This document shows positions 1 through 6,441 of a DNA stretch of 20,830 nt, in pieces. The notes under the pieces were generated by a model. The model saw nothing but the letters and a program-made list of their open reading frames with translations, searched no databases and was not told the origin of the DNA. Both the position numbers and the translations under genes were made by a program. The stretch is from Casp-actino8 sp041159745 (GTDB lineage Bacteria > Actinomycetota > Acidimicrobiia > Acidimicrobiales > Ilumatobacteraceae), in NCBI GenBank assembly GCA_041159745.1, contig JBEAXP010000201.1, positions 1 through 20,830 of the forward strand, written 5' to 3'. Numbering within the stretch: the stretch's first letter is position 1; every line of letters begins with the position of its first letter.

Positions 1-826
1 CCTCCAGCTCGTCGGCTTGCTGCGCCGACAGGCCACTGAGAAGAGGCGCCATGCGTTCGAGGAATCCGAGGTAGTACGACGCCTTGGCCCCGGGCGACTC
101 CTCTTCGATGAGATTCAACGCCTGTTTGTAGGCCAAGTGTTTGTTCCCCGCCGCCATCGGACATTCGTCCACGATGTAGTCGATTCCGCGAACGATGCAC
201 CACGCCGCCAACTCTCGCTCGGTGAGCCTCACCAACGGCTTGGCCTTGCGCGGGAACCCGCCCCGGGCCGGCAACACGGGAAGTTGACGCGCCAGGTACT
301 CCACGTCCCAGCGCAGAGCGTTGCCGAACAGCACCGCGGCCTCGTCGTCCAGGTTGTGACCGGTCACGACGGCGTCGTATCCGCCGTCACGGGCCACACG
401 ATCGAAGATGTGCCGTTTGCTCATTCCACAGGCCGAACAGGGCACGCGGCCGGTCGCTCGCGCCGCGGTCGGCACGTCGAACCCGTGATCGTCGCGCAAC
501 GACTCGACCACCAGCGGGAGTCCCCGACGGTTGGCGAAGTCCTCGGCGAACGTCTGCGATTCGTGGCTGTACTCGCCGATACCGAGGGCGATGTACAGGC
601 CGGTGGTGCGATAACCCAATTCGTGCAAGATGTCCCAGACCGCGAGCGAGTCCTTGCCTCCGGAGACCGCCACCAGCAGGTGGTCGGTGGGTTCGAACAT
701 CCGATGATCGTGGATCGCCTTCTCGACCTGCCGGCGACACAGTTGCTGCAGGTGCTCGGCGCAGAAGTTGGCGTTGTGCCGAGGCAGATCGATGATGGCC
801 GGATTCCGGCAGGTGCGGCACTTCAT
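1..826 (-). CDS. ttuA: TtuA/Ncs6-family tRNA 2-thiolation enzyme (3' end cut by window edge)
   Basis: Predicted ATP-dependent tRNA sulfur transferase of the TtuA/Ncs6/TtcA group, which adenylates a uridine or ribothymidine and replaces its 2-oxygen with sulfur. About 275 residues are present and the frame is still open at position 1. An N-terminal zinc finger is visible (C3, C6, C22, H25), then the PP-loop SGGKDS at 55-60 that binds ATP. C130 and C133 (in CSACG) and C222 (in DECP) match, by number as well as context, the three cysteines known to hold the [4Fe-4S] cluster in Thermus TtuA. The C-terminal zinc finger would lie beyond the edge. The ATG at 826 is preceded by GGAGG with 6-base spacing inside the end of the sulfur-carrier gene, whose stop is 2 bases upstream, so the two are surely co-translated. 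The family is clear; the exact modified position in tRNA is inferred. Confidence 0.88.
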   Translation of the reverse strand, partial: MKCRTCRNPAIIDLPRHNANFCAEHLQQLCRRQVEKAIHDHRMFEPTDHLLVAVSGGKDSLAVWDILHELGYRTTGLYIALGIGEYSHESQTFAEDFANRRGLPLVVESLRDDHGFDVPTAARATGRVPCSACGMSKRHIFDRVARDGGYDAVVTGHNLDDEAAVLFGNALRWDVEYLARQLPVLPARGGFPRKAKPLVRLTERELAAWCIVRGIDYIVDECPMAAGNKHLAYKQALNLIEEESPGAKASYYLGFLERMAPLLSGLSAQQADELE

Positions 827-828
827 CG

Positions 829-1023
829 TCAGCCTCCGGAAATGACCGGACGGATCTCGATCTCGTCGTCGTCGTTCAGTTCGCCATCACCCGGGACCAG
901 TTCGCCGTTGCGGATCACGAGATGGGCCTCACGTGACAGACCGAGTTCGTTGAGAAGCGCGTGCACCCGGCGACGGCCGTCGATGGTGATCTCTCGACGA
1001 GGATTGCGCAGAAGGACCCGCAT
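829..1023 (-). CDS. ttuB: Ubiquitin-like sulfur carrier protein (MoaD/ThiS/TtuB family)
   Basis: A 64-residue protein with the size and pattern of a beta-grasp sulfur carrier. It has alternating hydrophobic strands (MRVLL at the start, HLVIRNGELV at 34-43), an acidic stretch (DDDEIEI) before the last strand, and it ends exactly in Ile-Ser-Gly-Gly. In this family the C-terminal Gly-Gly is adenylated by an E1-like enzyme and then carries a thiocarboxylate. Its position 2 bases before a TtuA-like gene points to a TtuB role, donating sulfur to the thiolase, rather than molybdopterin or thiamine synthesis. The ATG shares one base with the stop of the upstream small membrane protein (TGATG). No E1-like (TtuC/MoeB) or rhodanese gene is in the window, so that partner must be elsewhere. 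Confidence 0.82.
   Translation of the reverse strand: MRVLLRNPRREITIDGRRRVHALLNELGLSREAHLVIRNGELVPGDGELNDDDEIEIRPVISGG
833..837 (-). promoter_or_regulatory. Shine-Dalgarno sequence for the TtuA-like gene
   Basis: GGAGG on the minus strand, 6 bases before the ATG at 826. It lies inside the last codons of the upstream sulfur-carrier gene (the Gly-Gly codons themselves), so the site that loads ribosomes onto the thiolase is encoded by the catalytic tail of its partner. Confidence 0.75.
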
Positions 1024-1214
1024 CAACGGTCGGACGCCGTGATGGTGATCGATTGACCGGGTTCGAGGCGCTCGGAACCGATCATCTGAGGCCGCCGAGC
1101 CGCCAGTCGTCGGACGAGGCGCAGACCCCACACGACCACGCCGACCACGGTCCAGGCTCGCCGACCGCGCAGGAATCCCTCGCGCAGGCTTCGCGCGCGC
1201 AGGAAGGCGAACAT
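1023..1214 (-). CDS. Small single-pass membrane protein, conserved-type, function unknown
   Basis: A 63-residue protein with a basic N-terminus (RARSLREGFLRGRR), one probable membrane helix at about 20-37 (WTVVGVVVWGLRLV), more basic residues, and a short C-terminal tail with a strand-like end (SITIT). I recall similar short proteins in actinobacteria, but no function. It starts 2 bases after the stop of the next small membrane protein and its stop overlaps the start of the sulfur carrier by one base, so it is part of the same message. No good Shine-Dalgarno is seen; translational coupling is likely. The positive residues on the first side of the helix suggest the N-terminus is cytoplasmic. 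Confidence 0.7.
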   Translation of the reverse strand: MFAFLRARSLREGFLRGRRAWTVVGVVVWGLRLVRRLAARRPQMIGSERLEPGQSITITASDR

Positions 1215-1216
1215 CG

Positions 1217-1426
1217 TCAGACGCGCCGGATCTCGACGACAGCCGACCGGCGCTTACCGGAGCGACGCCCGAGCAGATAGAAGGCCACGACCAGCACGAC
1301 GCCGACACCGACGGCGAGACCGACGATGGCGCTCTTGCGATCTTCGACCTTCTCCTGAACGTCACCTTGAAGGCCGCGCAACTTGCGCTCGATGTCGTCG
1401 CGTGAGATCTGATCAGCGCGAGCCAT
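1217..1426 (-). CDS. Small membrane protein with amphipathic N-terminus, function unknown
   Basis: A 69-residue protein. Residues 8-31 are charged and heptad-like (DDIERKLRGLQGDVQEKVEDR), then comes one membrane helix at about 32-52 and a strongly basic tail (GRRSGKRRS) ending in VVEIRRV. The start is well supported: AAAGGAG lies 7 bases before the ATG at 1426. The gene overlaps the end of the holin-X-like gene by 14 bases. Charged-helix-plus-anchor proteins of this kind are often found beside holin-X-like genes in actinobacteria (recollection, not checked). A role at the inner membrane is all that can be inferred. Confidence 0.72.
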   Translation of the reverse strand: MARADQISRDDIERKLRGLQGDVQEKVEDRKSAIVGLAVGVGVVLVVAFYLLGRRSGKRRSAVVEIRRV

Positions 1427-1754
1427 GACCGGGCTCCTTTCCGAGGGTCGCCTTCTTCACTCGCGACAACGCGATTGCGGCGACGACCGCCGCGGCGACG
1501 AGAACGATGAGATACGGAACCCAACTCCAGCCGCCGTCGAAGGCCGACGTTTCGGTTTGGAGCAGACGGAGCACTCCGACGAGAACGAAGACACTGCCCA
1601 GGCCGATGAGCACGGCCCCGGCGGCACCCAGCGCCAGCCAGCGGCCGGCCCCCTTCAGCGGACCCAGAGTCTCTTGTTTGGCGTAGTCGCGGACGAGGTC
1701 GACGACCTCACCGATACTGGCCGACTCGTGACGGCTGGGACTCGTGTCGGGCAC
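1413..1754 (-). CDS. Holin-X-like (holin superfamily III) two-helix membrane protein
   Basis: A 113-residue protein read from a GTG start. An N-terminal cytoplasmic helix (VVDLVRDYAKQETLGPLKG, about 18-36) is followed by two membrane helices at about 40-65 and 78-97 and a basic tail. The VxLVRDYxxQET...GxGRWLA pattern is typical of the actinobacterial phage-holin-family/holin-X proteins, which are chromosomal and usually not linked to prophage; their function is not established. The start is less sure: GTG at 1754 has a purine-rich AAAAAGGGG run directly before it, and a weak -10-like TAGAAA (1761-1766) ends 6 bases before it, so a leaderless start is possible. A 48-base gap separates it from the LON-domain gene. 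No phage genes are nearby. Confidence 0.75.
   Translation of the reverse strand: MPDTSPSRHESASIGEVVDLVRDYAKQETLGPLKGAGRWLALGAAGAVLIGLGSVFVLVGVLRLLQTETSAFDGGWSWVPYLIVLVAAAVVAAIALSRVKKATLGKEPGHGSR
1434..1440 (-). promoter_or_regulatory. Shine-Dalgarno sequence for the 69-residue membrane protein
   Basis: AAAGGAG on the minus strand, 7 bases before the ATG at 1426 and inside the end of the holin-X-like gene. It is one of the strongest ribosome-binding sites in the window and fixes this start. Confidence 0.7.
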
Positions 1755-1802
1755 CCCCTTTTTCTAGCAGCCGGGGCCGAAAACGCCACCCGCCCCCTGC
1801 CG

Positions 1803-2429
1803 TCAGATGTCGTCGCTCAGGCGGAATCGGGTGACCGCGATGAGATCGTCCAATGCGATCGCGACCCGTTCGTAACGCTCGGCCACATCGGGTGCGGCCA
1901 GGATCGCCTGCCGGTCGCTCGGCCCGAAGGGAAGAATCGACGCCACCCGACACACGAACTCGGAGGGCGACTCGTCGGGCTCGGGTTCGACGACTGGTCC
2001 GGGGCGATCGGTGGCGCGAGCGACGAGGTCGATGAACACCGCGAGTCGTTGCGCGAGATCGGTGGCCACGAATTCGTCGACGACGTCGTTCTCGTCGGGC
2101 CAGTCCTCGACCAACGCCACCGGATACGGGTCGTCGTCCAGCCAGCGTTCGATCCTGATGCGACGATCGCCGACGGCGAGAACCGAACGACGTCCGTCCT
2201 CGTGTTCGAGCATGCGGACGATGCGCGCCACGCATCCCACGTCGGTCCGCTCGTCTCCCCCTCCGACTTCGCTTCCGCGCGCGATGAGTGCGACACCGAA
2301 CTCGGGTGAAGCCGCCGCACGACAGTCGTCCATCATCATGAGGTAGCGAAGTTCGAAAACGTTCAACGGCAGAGCCGCCCCGGGCAATAGCGGCGTGCCC
2401 AGCGGAAACATCGGCAATCGATAGCTCAC
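1803..2429 (-). CDS. Stand-alone LON N-terminal (substrate-binding) domain protein
   Basis: A 208-residue protein whose start, RLPMFPLGTPLLPGAALPLNVFELRY, is the signature of the LON substrate-binding domain (PF02190). The whole length is this domain with its helical C-terminal half. There is no AAA+ ATPase or Ser-Lys protease part, so it is not Lon protease itself. Such stand-alone proteins are widespread and their role is unknown, possibly binding unfolded peptides. The chosen GTG at 2429 overlaps the stop of the dacB-like gene (GTGA), which suggests coupled translation. An ATG seven codons in (2411) is an alternative. Neither has a clear Shine-Dalgarno. Confidence 0.82.
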   Translation of the reverse strand: MSYRLPMFPLGTPLLPGAALPLNVFELRYLMMMDDCRAAASPEFGVALIARGSEVGGGDERTDVGCVARIVRMLEHEDGRRSVLAVGDRRIRIERWLDDDPYPVALVEDWPDENDVVDEFVATDLAQRLAVFIDLVARATDRPGPVVEPEPDESPSEFVCRVASILPFGPSDRQAILAAPDVAERYERVAIALDDLIAVTRFRLSDDI

Positions 2430-3877
2430 GGCGTGGGCACCGGTTCGAGCGGAACGAGTCGATCGGCGGTCGGCCCGGACGGGTACGAACTCAGAGCATC
2501 CGAGAGATAGGTCTCCCAGATCGGCCGGAACGTTCCCTCCTCGTCGACTCCATTTCCCTCCAGCATCACCGCGAAGCGAATCGTGCCCACGCCCTCGACC
2601 GGCACGTAGCCCACGAGAGCCTTCACGCCGGTGAGGCTTCCGGTCTTTCCGATCAGGCGAGCCTCCAGCGGATCGCCGATGAAGTCGTCGGCCAGGGTGC
2701 CGGTGCGCCCGGCCACGGCCAGGGCCGCGACCAACGGCGAATCGATGCGATATCGGTCGAGCAGAACCATCATCGCGGAACAGGTCATCTTGTTCTCGCG
2801 GGCGAGTCCGGAGCCGTCCACGATCACGACGCCGGTCATGGGAACTCCCCACGACTCGAGTCGCTCGCGAATCGTCGCGGTTCCCGCGCTCCGTGACCCG
2901 GCACCCTTGGCCGCTCGGCCGATTTCCTTCACCAACAACTCGGCCGTGTTGTTGTCGCTGTTGCGCAACATCTCGCCGATCACCTGTGAGAGCGGAGCCG
3001 AGGACACCGAGGCGACCGCCGGCAATCCGGCCGGCATCACACCCGACGTGGGCTGGCCCGCGATCACGACCCCGCGTTCCTGCAGCAGTCGGGCGAACTC
3101 CTGGGCGGCCGCCTGCGCCGGGTCGGCCGCCCGGCCCGGCTGCCCCCGGGTGATGCCGTCGTTCACGAGCAGGGCCGAAATGGGTCCGCCTTCCACGGCT
3201 CGGAACGTGATGGGCCATTCGGATGGATACAGCTCGGCGTCGTACCGCGAGGCATCACCGACGACATTGCCGGCCACCTGCACCACTCCCGCCTGCACGA
3301 CGGCGTCGGCGAGCGCCTCGAACGACGTCGCGGGTTGCTGCGGGTAACGGTTGTACGCGCCGTCGTCGGGATACCACGACGACGCGAGCAATGGATCACC
3401 GCCACCCACGAGGTAGATCGAACCCACCGAACCGTTGACGATTTCGGCGTGAACCGACGTGGTGTGGACGAAGTCGGGACCGAGCACGTCGAGGGCGACC
3501 GCCGCCACCGCGACCTTCAAGGTGCTGGCTGGCGTCACTGGCGTGTCGATGCCGTCGGAGAGGGCAAGCGCTCCGTCGACCGAGACGGCGGCGCACGATC
3601 CGGGCAGAACGGCGCCTCCCAACGGGCGCAACGCTCCTTCGAAGGCCGTGGACGAGGTTTCGCGGGCGAGCACCTCGGGAGTGCGTCGCGCCGACAGCAC
3701 CGGAGTTCGCGGCGTGGTGGCGGGAAGCTCGGCGACTCGGTCGACTTCAGGCGGCGCACTGTCGTCCTGTGACAGCGCGTACCGCCAGACGCCGAACAGC
3801 ACCACGGCCGGGAAGGCCGCGATGAACAACAGCGTGGCGATCGGGTTGGCCGCGGGTCGCGTCCGCCGATCGGCCAT
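2426..3877 (-). CDS. dacB: D-alanyl-D-alanine carboxypeptidase/endopeptidase, PBP4 type (peptidase S13)
   Basis: Penicillin-binding protein that trims or cleaves peptidoglycan cross-links outside the membrane. The 483-residue protein has a short basic start, one membrane anchor at about 12-32, and the three catalytic motifs of the S13 family: STLK at 118-121 (nucleophile S118), SDN at 307-309 and KTG at 411-413. DGSGLAR at 354-360 is also typical. The ATG at 3877 shares one base with the stop of the upstream synthetase gene (TGATG), with GAGG about 7 bases upstream. The frame stays open further upstream, but that part lies inside the synthetase gene and is rejected. Anchoring by an uncleaved helix rather than secretion is inferred from the lack of a clear signal-peptidase site. 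Confidence 0.9.
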   Translation of the reverse strand: MADRRTRPAANPIATLLFIAAFPAVVLFGVWRYALSQDDSAPPEVDRVAELPATTPRTPVLSARRTPEVLARETSSTAFEGALRPLGGAVLPGSCAAVSVDGALALSDGIDTPVTPASTLKVAVAAVALDVLGPDFVHTTSVHAEIVNGSVGSIYLVGGGDPLLASSWYPDDGAYNRYPQQPATSFEALADAVVQAGVVQVAGNVVGDASRYDAELYPSEWPITFRAVEGGPISALLVNDGITRGQPGRAADPAQAAAQEFARLLQERGVVIAGQPTSGVMPAGLPAVASVSSAPLSQVIGEMLRNSDNNTAELLVKEIGRAAKGAGSRSAGTATIRERLESWGVPMTGVVIVDGSGLARENKMTCSAMMVLLDRYRIDSPLVAALAVAGRTGTLADDFIGDPLEARLIGKTGSLTGVKALVGYVPVEGVGTIRFAVMLEGNGVDEEGTFRPIWETYLSDALSSYPSGPTADRLVPLEPVPTP

Positions 3878-6027
3878 CAGAGTCCTCGGCGACGACGGAA
3901 CTCGGCCGCGCGATACAGGTGACCCAGTGCCGTGACCGCACGGTTGCCCGACGAATAACAAAGACGACCGGTGGCGCGAACCGTCGCCGGTCCGGGATTG
4001 TCGGGATCGGCCACCGCCAGTTCGGTGGCCACGAGAATCGGCTTGTTGGTCCGCCGCGACAGCTCGTCGGCCGCCTCGGCGAAGCGTTGATCCTGGCGTT
4101 CGTGGTAGGCGACGATGCGCTCGAGACCGTGATCGGGGTAGAAGCCGCCCTCACGCATGAGACGCGCCTGGTTGGCCTGGATTCCGATTCCCAAATAGAT
4201 CACCGCGTGGACGTCGGGGTGATCGGCGATCAATTCGAGAACCTCGGGGATCGTGTCGCGAGTCTCGCCGCCGGCGCAGTCGACCGGATTGCCACGACTC
4301 CACCGCGGTGGCAACTTCTCGTCGATCGCCGTCTTCAGATCGTTCGGCAGCGGCATGAGAACGAGCGAGCCGTCGCGCGTGAGTGCGTCGGACGTGACCA
4401 CTCCCCAACCACCCGCCGTCGTCAGAACGACCACGTTCGGTCCGGCCGGCAAGGGTTGTGTCGCGAACGTCGCCGCCGCTTCGAAGGCTTCTTCGACGGT
4501 GGCCGCTCGTGTGATACCTGCCGCACGGCAGAACCCGTCGAACACCTTGTCGTTGGCGGCCAGCGCACCGGTGTGCGATGCCGCGGCCCGCGCGCCACCC
4601 TCGGTCGCTCCACCTTTCACGAGAACCAGCGGCTTGCGGCGCGCCGCCGAGCCGAGACGCTCCATGAGTGCTCGCCCATCGGTGATTCCCTCGACGTAGG
4701 CGAGCCCGACCGCCGTGGCCGGATCATCGGCGTAGAAGTCGAGATAATCGGCGACCGACACCGCGGCCGCGTTGCCCGCCGAGACCGCGCGACTGATTCC
4801 GACTCCGGTTGCCCGCGCGTAATTCATGAAACTCGATACGAAGTTGCCGCTCTGACTCGCGACGCCGATTCGGCCAGCCGGTGGGTACGGCGCCACGATC
4901 TGCGCGCAGAGATTGGCCGGCGTGCTCACCACGCCCTGACCGTTCGGTCCGGCCAGGAGAATGCCGAGTTCGTCGGCCAACGCGACCAATTCGGCCTCGG
5001 CCCGCCGACCTTCGTCACCGGCTTCGCCGTAACCGGCCGACGTCAGGAAGGCCGCCTTGACACCCTTGGCGGCGCAGGCCCGCAGCAGATCGGGATTGGC
5101 CGAGGCCGGAGTGCACACGAACACGAGGTCGATCGCACCGTCGGGAAGCGACGCGATGTCGGCGACGGTCTTGATGCCCAGAACCTCCTCGCCTTGCAGA
5201 TTCGTACCGTGAACCGCCCCGCGATATCCGGCGGCCAGGATGTTGTGCAGCGAAACGAAGCCGAACTTGCCCGGATGCGTGGACGCTCCGGTGACCAACA
5301 CGCCGCGTGGGTCGAAGAGCGCGCGGAACTGCTCGTCGGACGGTCGAGGACGCGCCACGGCCGGAGGCGGTGACGCCGGGCCGATTTCCACCAAGGCGTC
5401 GACGGCCACGGGCACGCCATCGGCCCCGATGATCAACGGATTCACGTCGACGCTCGCCACGTCGGAACGCTCGGCCGCCAGACGTCCCAGGCCCACCAGG
5501 ACGTCGACGATCACTTCGCGATCGACCGCCTTCTCGCCGCGGAAATCGCCGAGCAGCTTCTGCGTCGCCAGGTCGGCGATCATCTCATGAGCCGTGGTCC
5601 GATCGAGAGGAGCCGGACGGAACACCACATCGGCCACCGCCTCGGCCAGCACACCCCCGACACCGAGCATCACACTGGCGCCGAACTGCGGATCGCGCAC
5701 CACACCGGCGATGAGTTCGCGGTTGCCCCGCACCATCGGTGCGATGAGCACCGACACGTCTCCGTCTTCCGGGCGAGCCGCTCCGAGAAGTTCGGTGGCT
5801 GCCATCGCGACCGCTGCATCGTCGACGAGGCGGAGTCGGACCAGACCGCGTTCGGTCTTGTGAGCGATGGCATCTCCGCACAACTTGGCGACCACGGGGA
5901 ACCCGATCTCACGGGCCGCCGCGACGGCGGACTCGGGATCGCCGACCAACCGCTCGGGCGCCATCGGCACCCCGTATTCGGCGAGCAGGGACTTGGACGC
6001 CGACTCGGAGAGGGTGCGTGACGACAT
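3877..6027 (-). CDS. ADP-forming acyl-CoA synthetase (acetate-CoA ligase family), single-chain
   Basis: Interconverts an acyl-CoA plus ADP and phosphate with the free acid, CoA and ATP through phosphohistidine intermediates. In the 716-residue chain the ATP-grasp part comes first (about 1-215), then the CoA-binding domain (about 235-330) and the succinyl-CoA-ligase-like domains (about 360-700). Both family histidines are visible: H56 in AHKTERG of the ATP-grasp part and H485 in ASHTGALA of the ligase part. The domain order is the reverse of the better-known alpha-then-beta fusions. There is no acetyltransferase domain, unlike PatZ/Pat enzymes. A -10-like TACCGT ends 6 bases before the ATG, with no Shine-Dalgarno, so a leaderless message is predicted. 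The acyl substrate cannot be read from the sequence. Confidence 0.88.
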   Translation of the reverse strand: MSSRTLSESASKSLLAEYGVPMAPERLVGDPESAVAAAREIGFPVVAKLCGDAIAHKTERGLVRLRLVDDAAVAMAATELLGAARPEDGDVSVLIAPMVRGNRELIAGVVRDPQFGASVMLGVGGVLAEAVADVVFRPAPLDRTTAHEMIADLATQKLLGDFRGEKAVDREVIVDVLVGLGRLAAERSDVASVDVNPLIIGADGVPVAVDALVEIGPASPPPAVARPRPSDEQFRALFDPRGVLVTGASTHPGKFGFVSLHNILAAGYRGAVHGTNLQGEEVLGIKTVADIASLPDGAIDLVFVCTPASANPDLLRACAAKGVKAAFLTSAGYGEAGDEGRRAEAELVALADELGILLAGPNGQGVVSTPANLCAQIVAPYPPAGRIGVASQSGNFVSSFMNYARATGVGISRAVSAGNAAAVSVADYLDFYADDPATAVGLAYVEGITDGRALMERLGSAARRKPLVLVKGGATEGGARAAASHTGALAANDKVFDGFCRAAGITRAATVEEAFEAAATFATQPLPAGPNVVVLTTAGGWGVVTSDALTRDGSLVLMPLPNDLKTAIDEKLPPRWSRGNPVDCAGGETRDTIPEVLELIADHPDVHAVIYLGIGIQANQARLMREGGFYPDHGLERIVAYHERQDQRFAEAADELSRRTNKPILVATELAVADPDNPGPATVRATGRLCYSSGNRAVTALGHLYRAAEFRRRRGL

Positions 6028-6033
6028 GTGTCC

Positions 6034-6039
6034 ACGGTA
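6034..6039 (-). promoter_or_regulatory. -10 element of predicted leaderless promoter for the ADP-forming synthetase
   Basis: TACCGT on the minus strand, 6 bases before the ATG at 6027. A start of transcription 6-7 bases downstream would fall on the A of the ATG. The hexamer at -35 distance (AGGGCT) is poor. Confidence 0.5.
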
Positions 6040-6063
6040 GTCGTCGGGTCTCGACGAGCCCTG

Positions 6064-6096
6064 GAAAACAACGACCGCCGGCCTGAGCCGGCGGTC
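6064..6096 (-). terminator. Rho-independent terminator after tRNA-Pro
   Basis: Perfect inverted repeat with 10-base arms (6073-6082 and 6087-6096, GACCGCCGGC and its complement) and a 4-base loop. On the minus strand it is followed by GTTGTTTTCC, giving a modest T-run. It begins 7 bases after the tRNA gene and separates it from the leftward synthetase operon. Confidence 0.8.
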
Positions 6097-6102
6097 GCAA
6101 CG

Positions 6103-6176
6103 TCGGGCTGACAGGACTTGAACCTGCGACCTCTTGACCCCCAGTCAAGCGCGCTACCAAGCTGCGCCACAGCCCG
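6103..6176 (-). tRNA. tRNA-Pro (anticodon GGG)
   Basis: A 74-base gene. The acceptor stem CGGGCTG pairs with CAGCCCG (6104-6110), with discriminator A at 6103. The D-arm contains the AGCTTGGTAGCGC pattern. The anticodon stem CTTGA/TCAAG encloses the loop CTGGGGG, giving anticodon GGG with G37, as expected for proline tRNA. The T-loop is GTTCAAGTC. The 3' CCA is not encoded (the gene is followed by CG), so it must be added by the CCA-adding enzyme. The C at the first acceptor position is typical of bacterial tRNA-Pro. It lies between the der block and the synthetase operon on the same strand. Confidence 0.96.
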
Positions 6177-6190
6177 TGGCGTGGAGGACG

Positions 6191-6196
6191 AGCCTA
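6191..6196 (-). promoter_or_regulatory. Possible -10 element of the tRNA-Pro promoter
   Basis: TAGGCT on the minus strand, 14 bases before the mature tRNA end, which would leave a short 5' leader of about 7 bases for RNase P. No clear -35 is seen, and read-through from the der operon 44 bases upstream is an alternative. Confidence 0.4.
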
Positions 6197-6219
6197 GCGG
6201 GACACGACCGTCGGGCCGA

Positions 6220-6441
6220 CTAGATGAAGAGATCGACGATGCGCCAGCCCAGGTAGAGGCACAGCGCGACCACCAGGAGCGTGAAGTGCCACGGAGCCTT
6301 GGCGTCGGCCAACTCGCGCAGGTCGAGATTCTTGGCCGTGATCGCCGGAGCATCGAGGACCCGGCCGCACTGCGGACACGAGCCGTCGTCGCGCATCGCG
6401 CTCGGCGCGAAGTAACGGGCGCATTCCTCGCAGAAGGGCAT
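6220..6441 (-). CDS. Small zinc-ribbon membrane protein, function unknown
   Basis: A 73-residue protein. Two CxxC pairs (C4/C7 in CEEC and C22/C25 in CPQC) form a probable zinc ribbon, followed by a linker and one membrane helix at about 52-72 at the C-terminus. The ATG at 6441 shares one base with the der stop (TGATG) and has GGAG 6 bases upstream, so it is translated with der. Zinc ribbon plus tail anchor suggests a cytoplasmic domain held at the membrane; no reaction can be assigned. The reading frame runs upstream into der, but that part is antisense-like in composition and is excluded. Confidence 0.75.
   Translation of the reverse strand: MPFCEECARYFAPSAMRDDGSCPQCGRVLDAPAITAKNLDLRELADAKAPWHFTLLVVALCLYLGWRIVDLFI

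Noticed and set aside
1413..1754. Prophage remnant suggested by the holin-like protein.
   Set aside because: No endolysin, structural, integrase or attachment-site signal is nearby; holin-X-like proteins are common chromosomal genes in actinobacteria.
3878..3961. N-terminal extension of the dacB-like protein (28 more residues).
   Set aside because: It lies wholly inside the synthetase gene; the ATG at 3877 overlaps the stop and is directly followed by the membrane anchor.
3919..5373. Plus-strand open frame of about 480 codons opposite the ADP-forming synthetase.
   Set aside because: No motif or domain, no start signal; it mirrors a well-supported gene.
6197..6222. Terminator for the der operon from the inverted repeat GTCGG-G-CCGAC (6210-6220).
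   Set aside because: The stem is only four base pairs once a loop is allowed, and no T-run follows; the strong terminator lies after the tRNA at 6064-6096.
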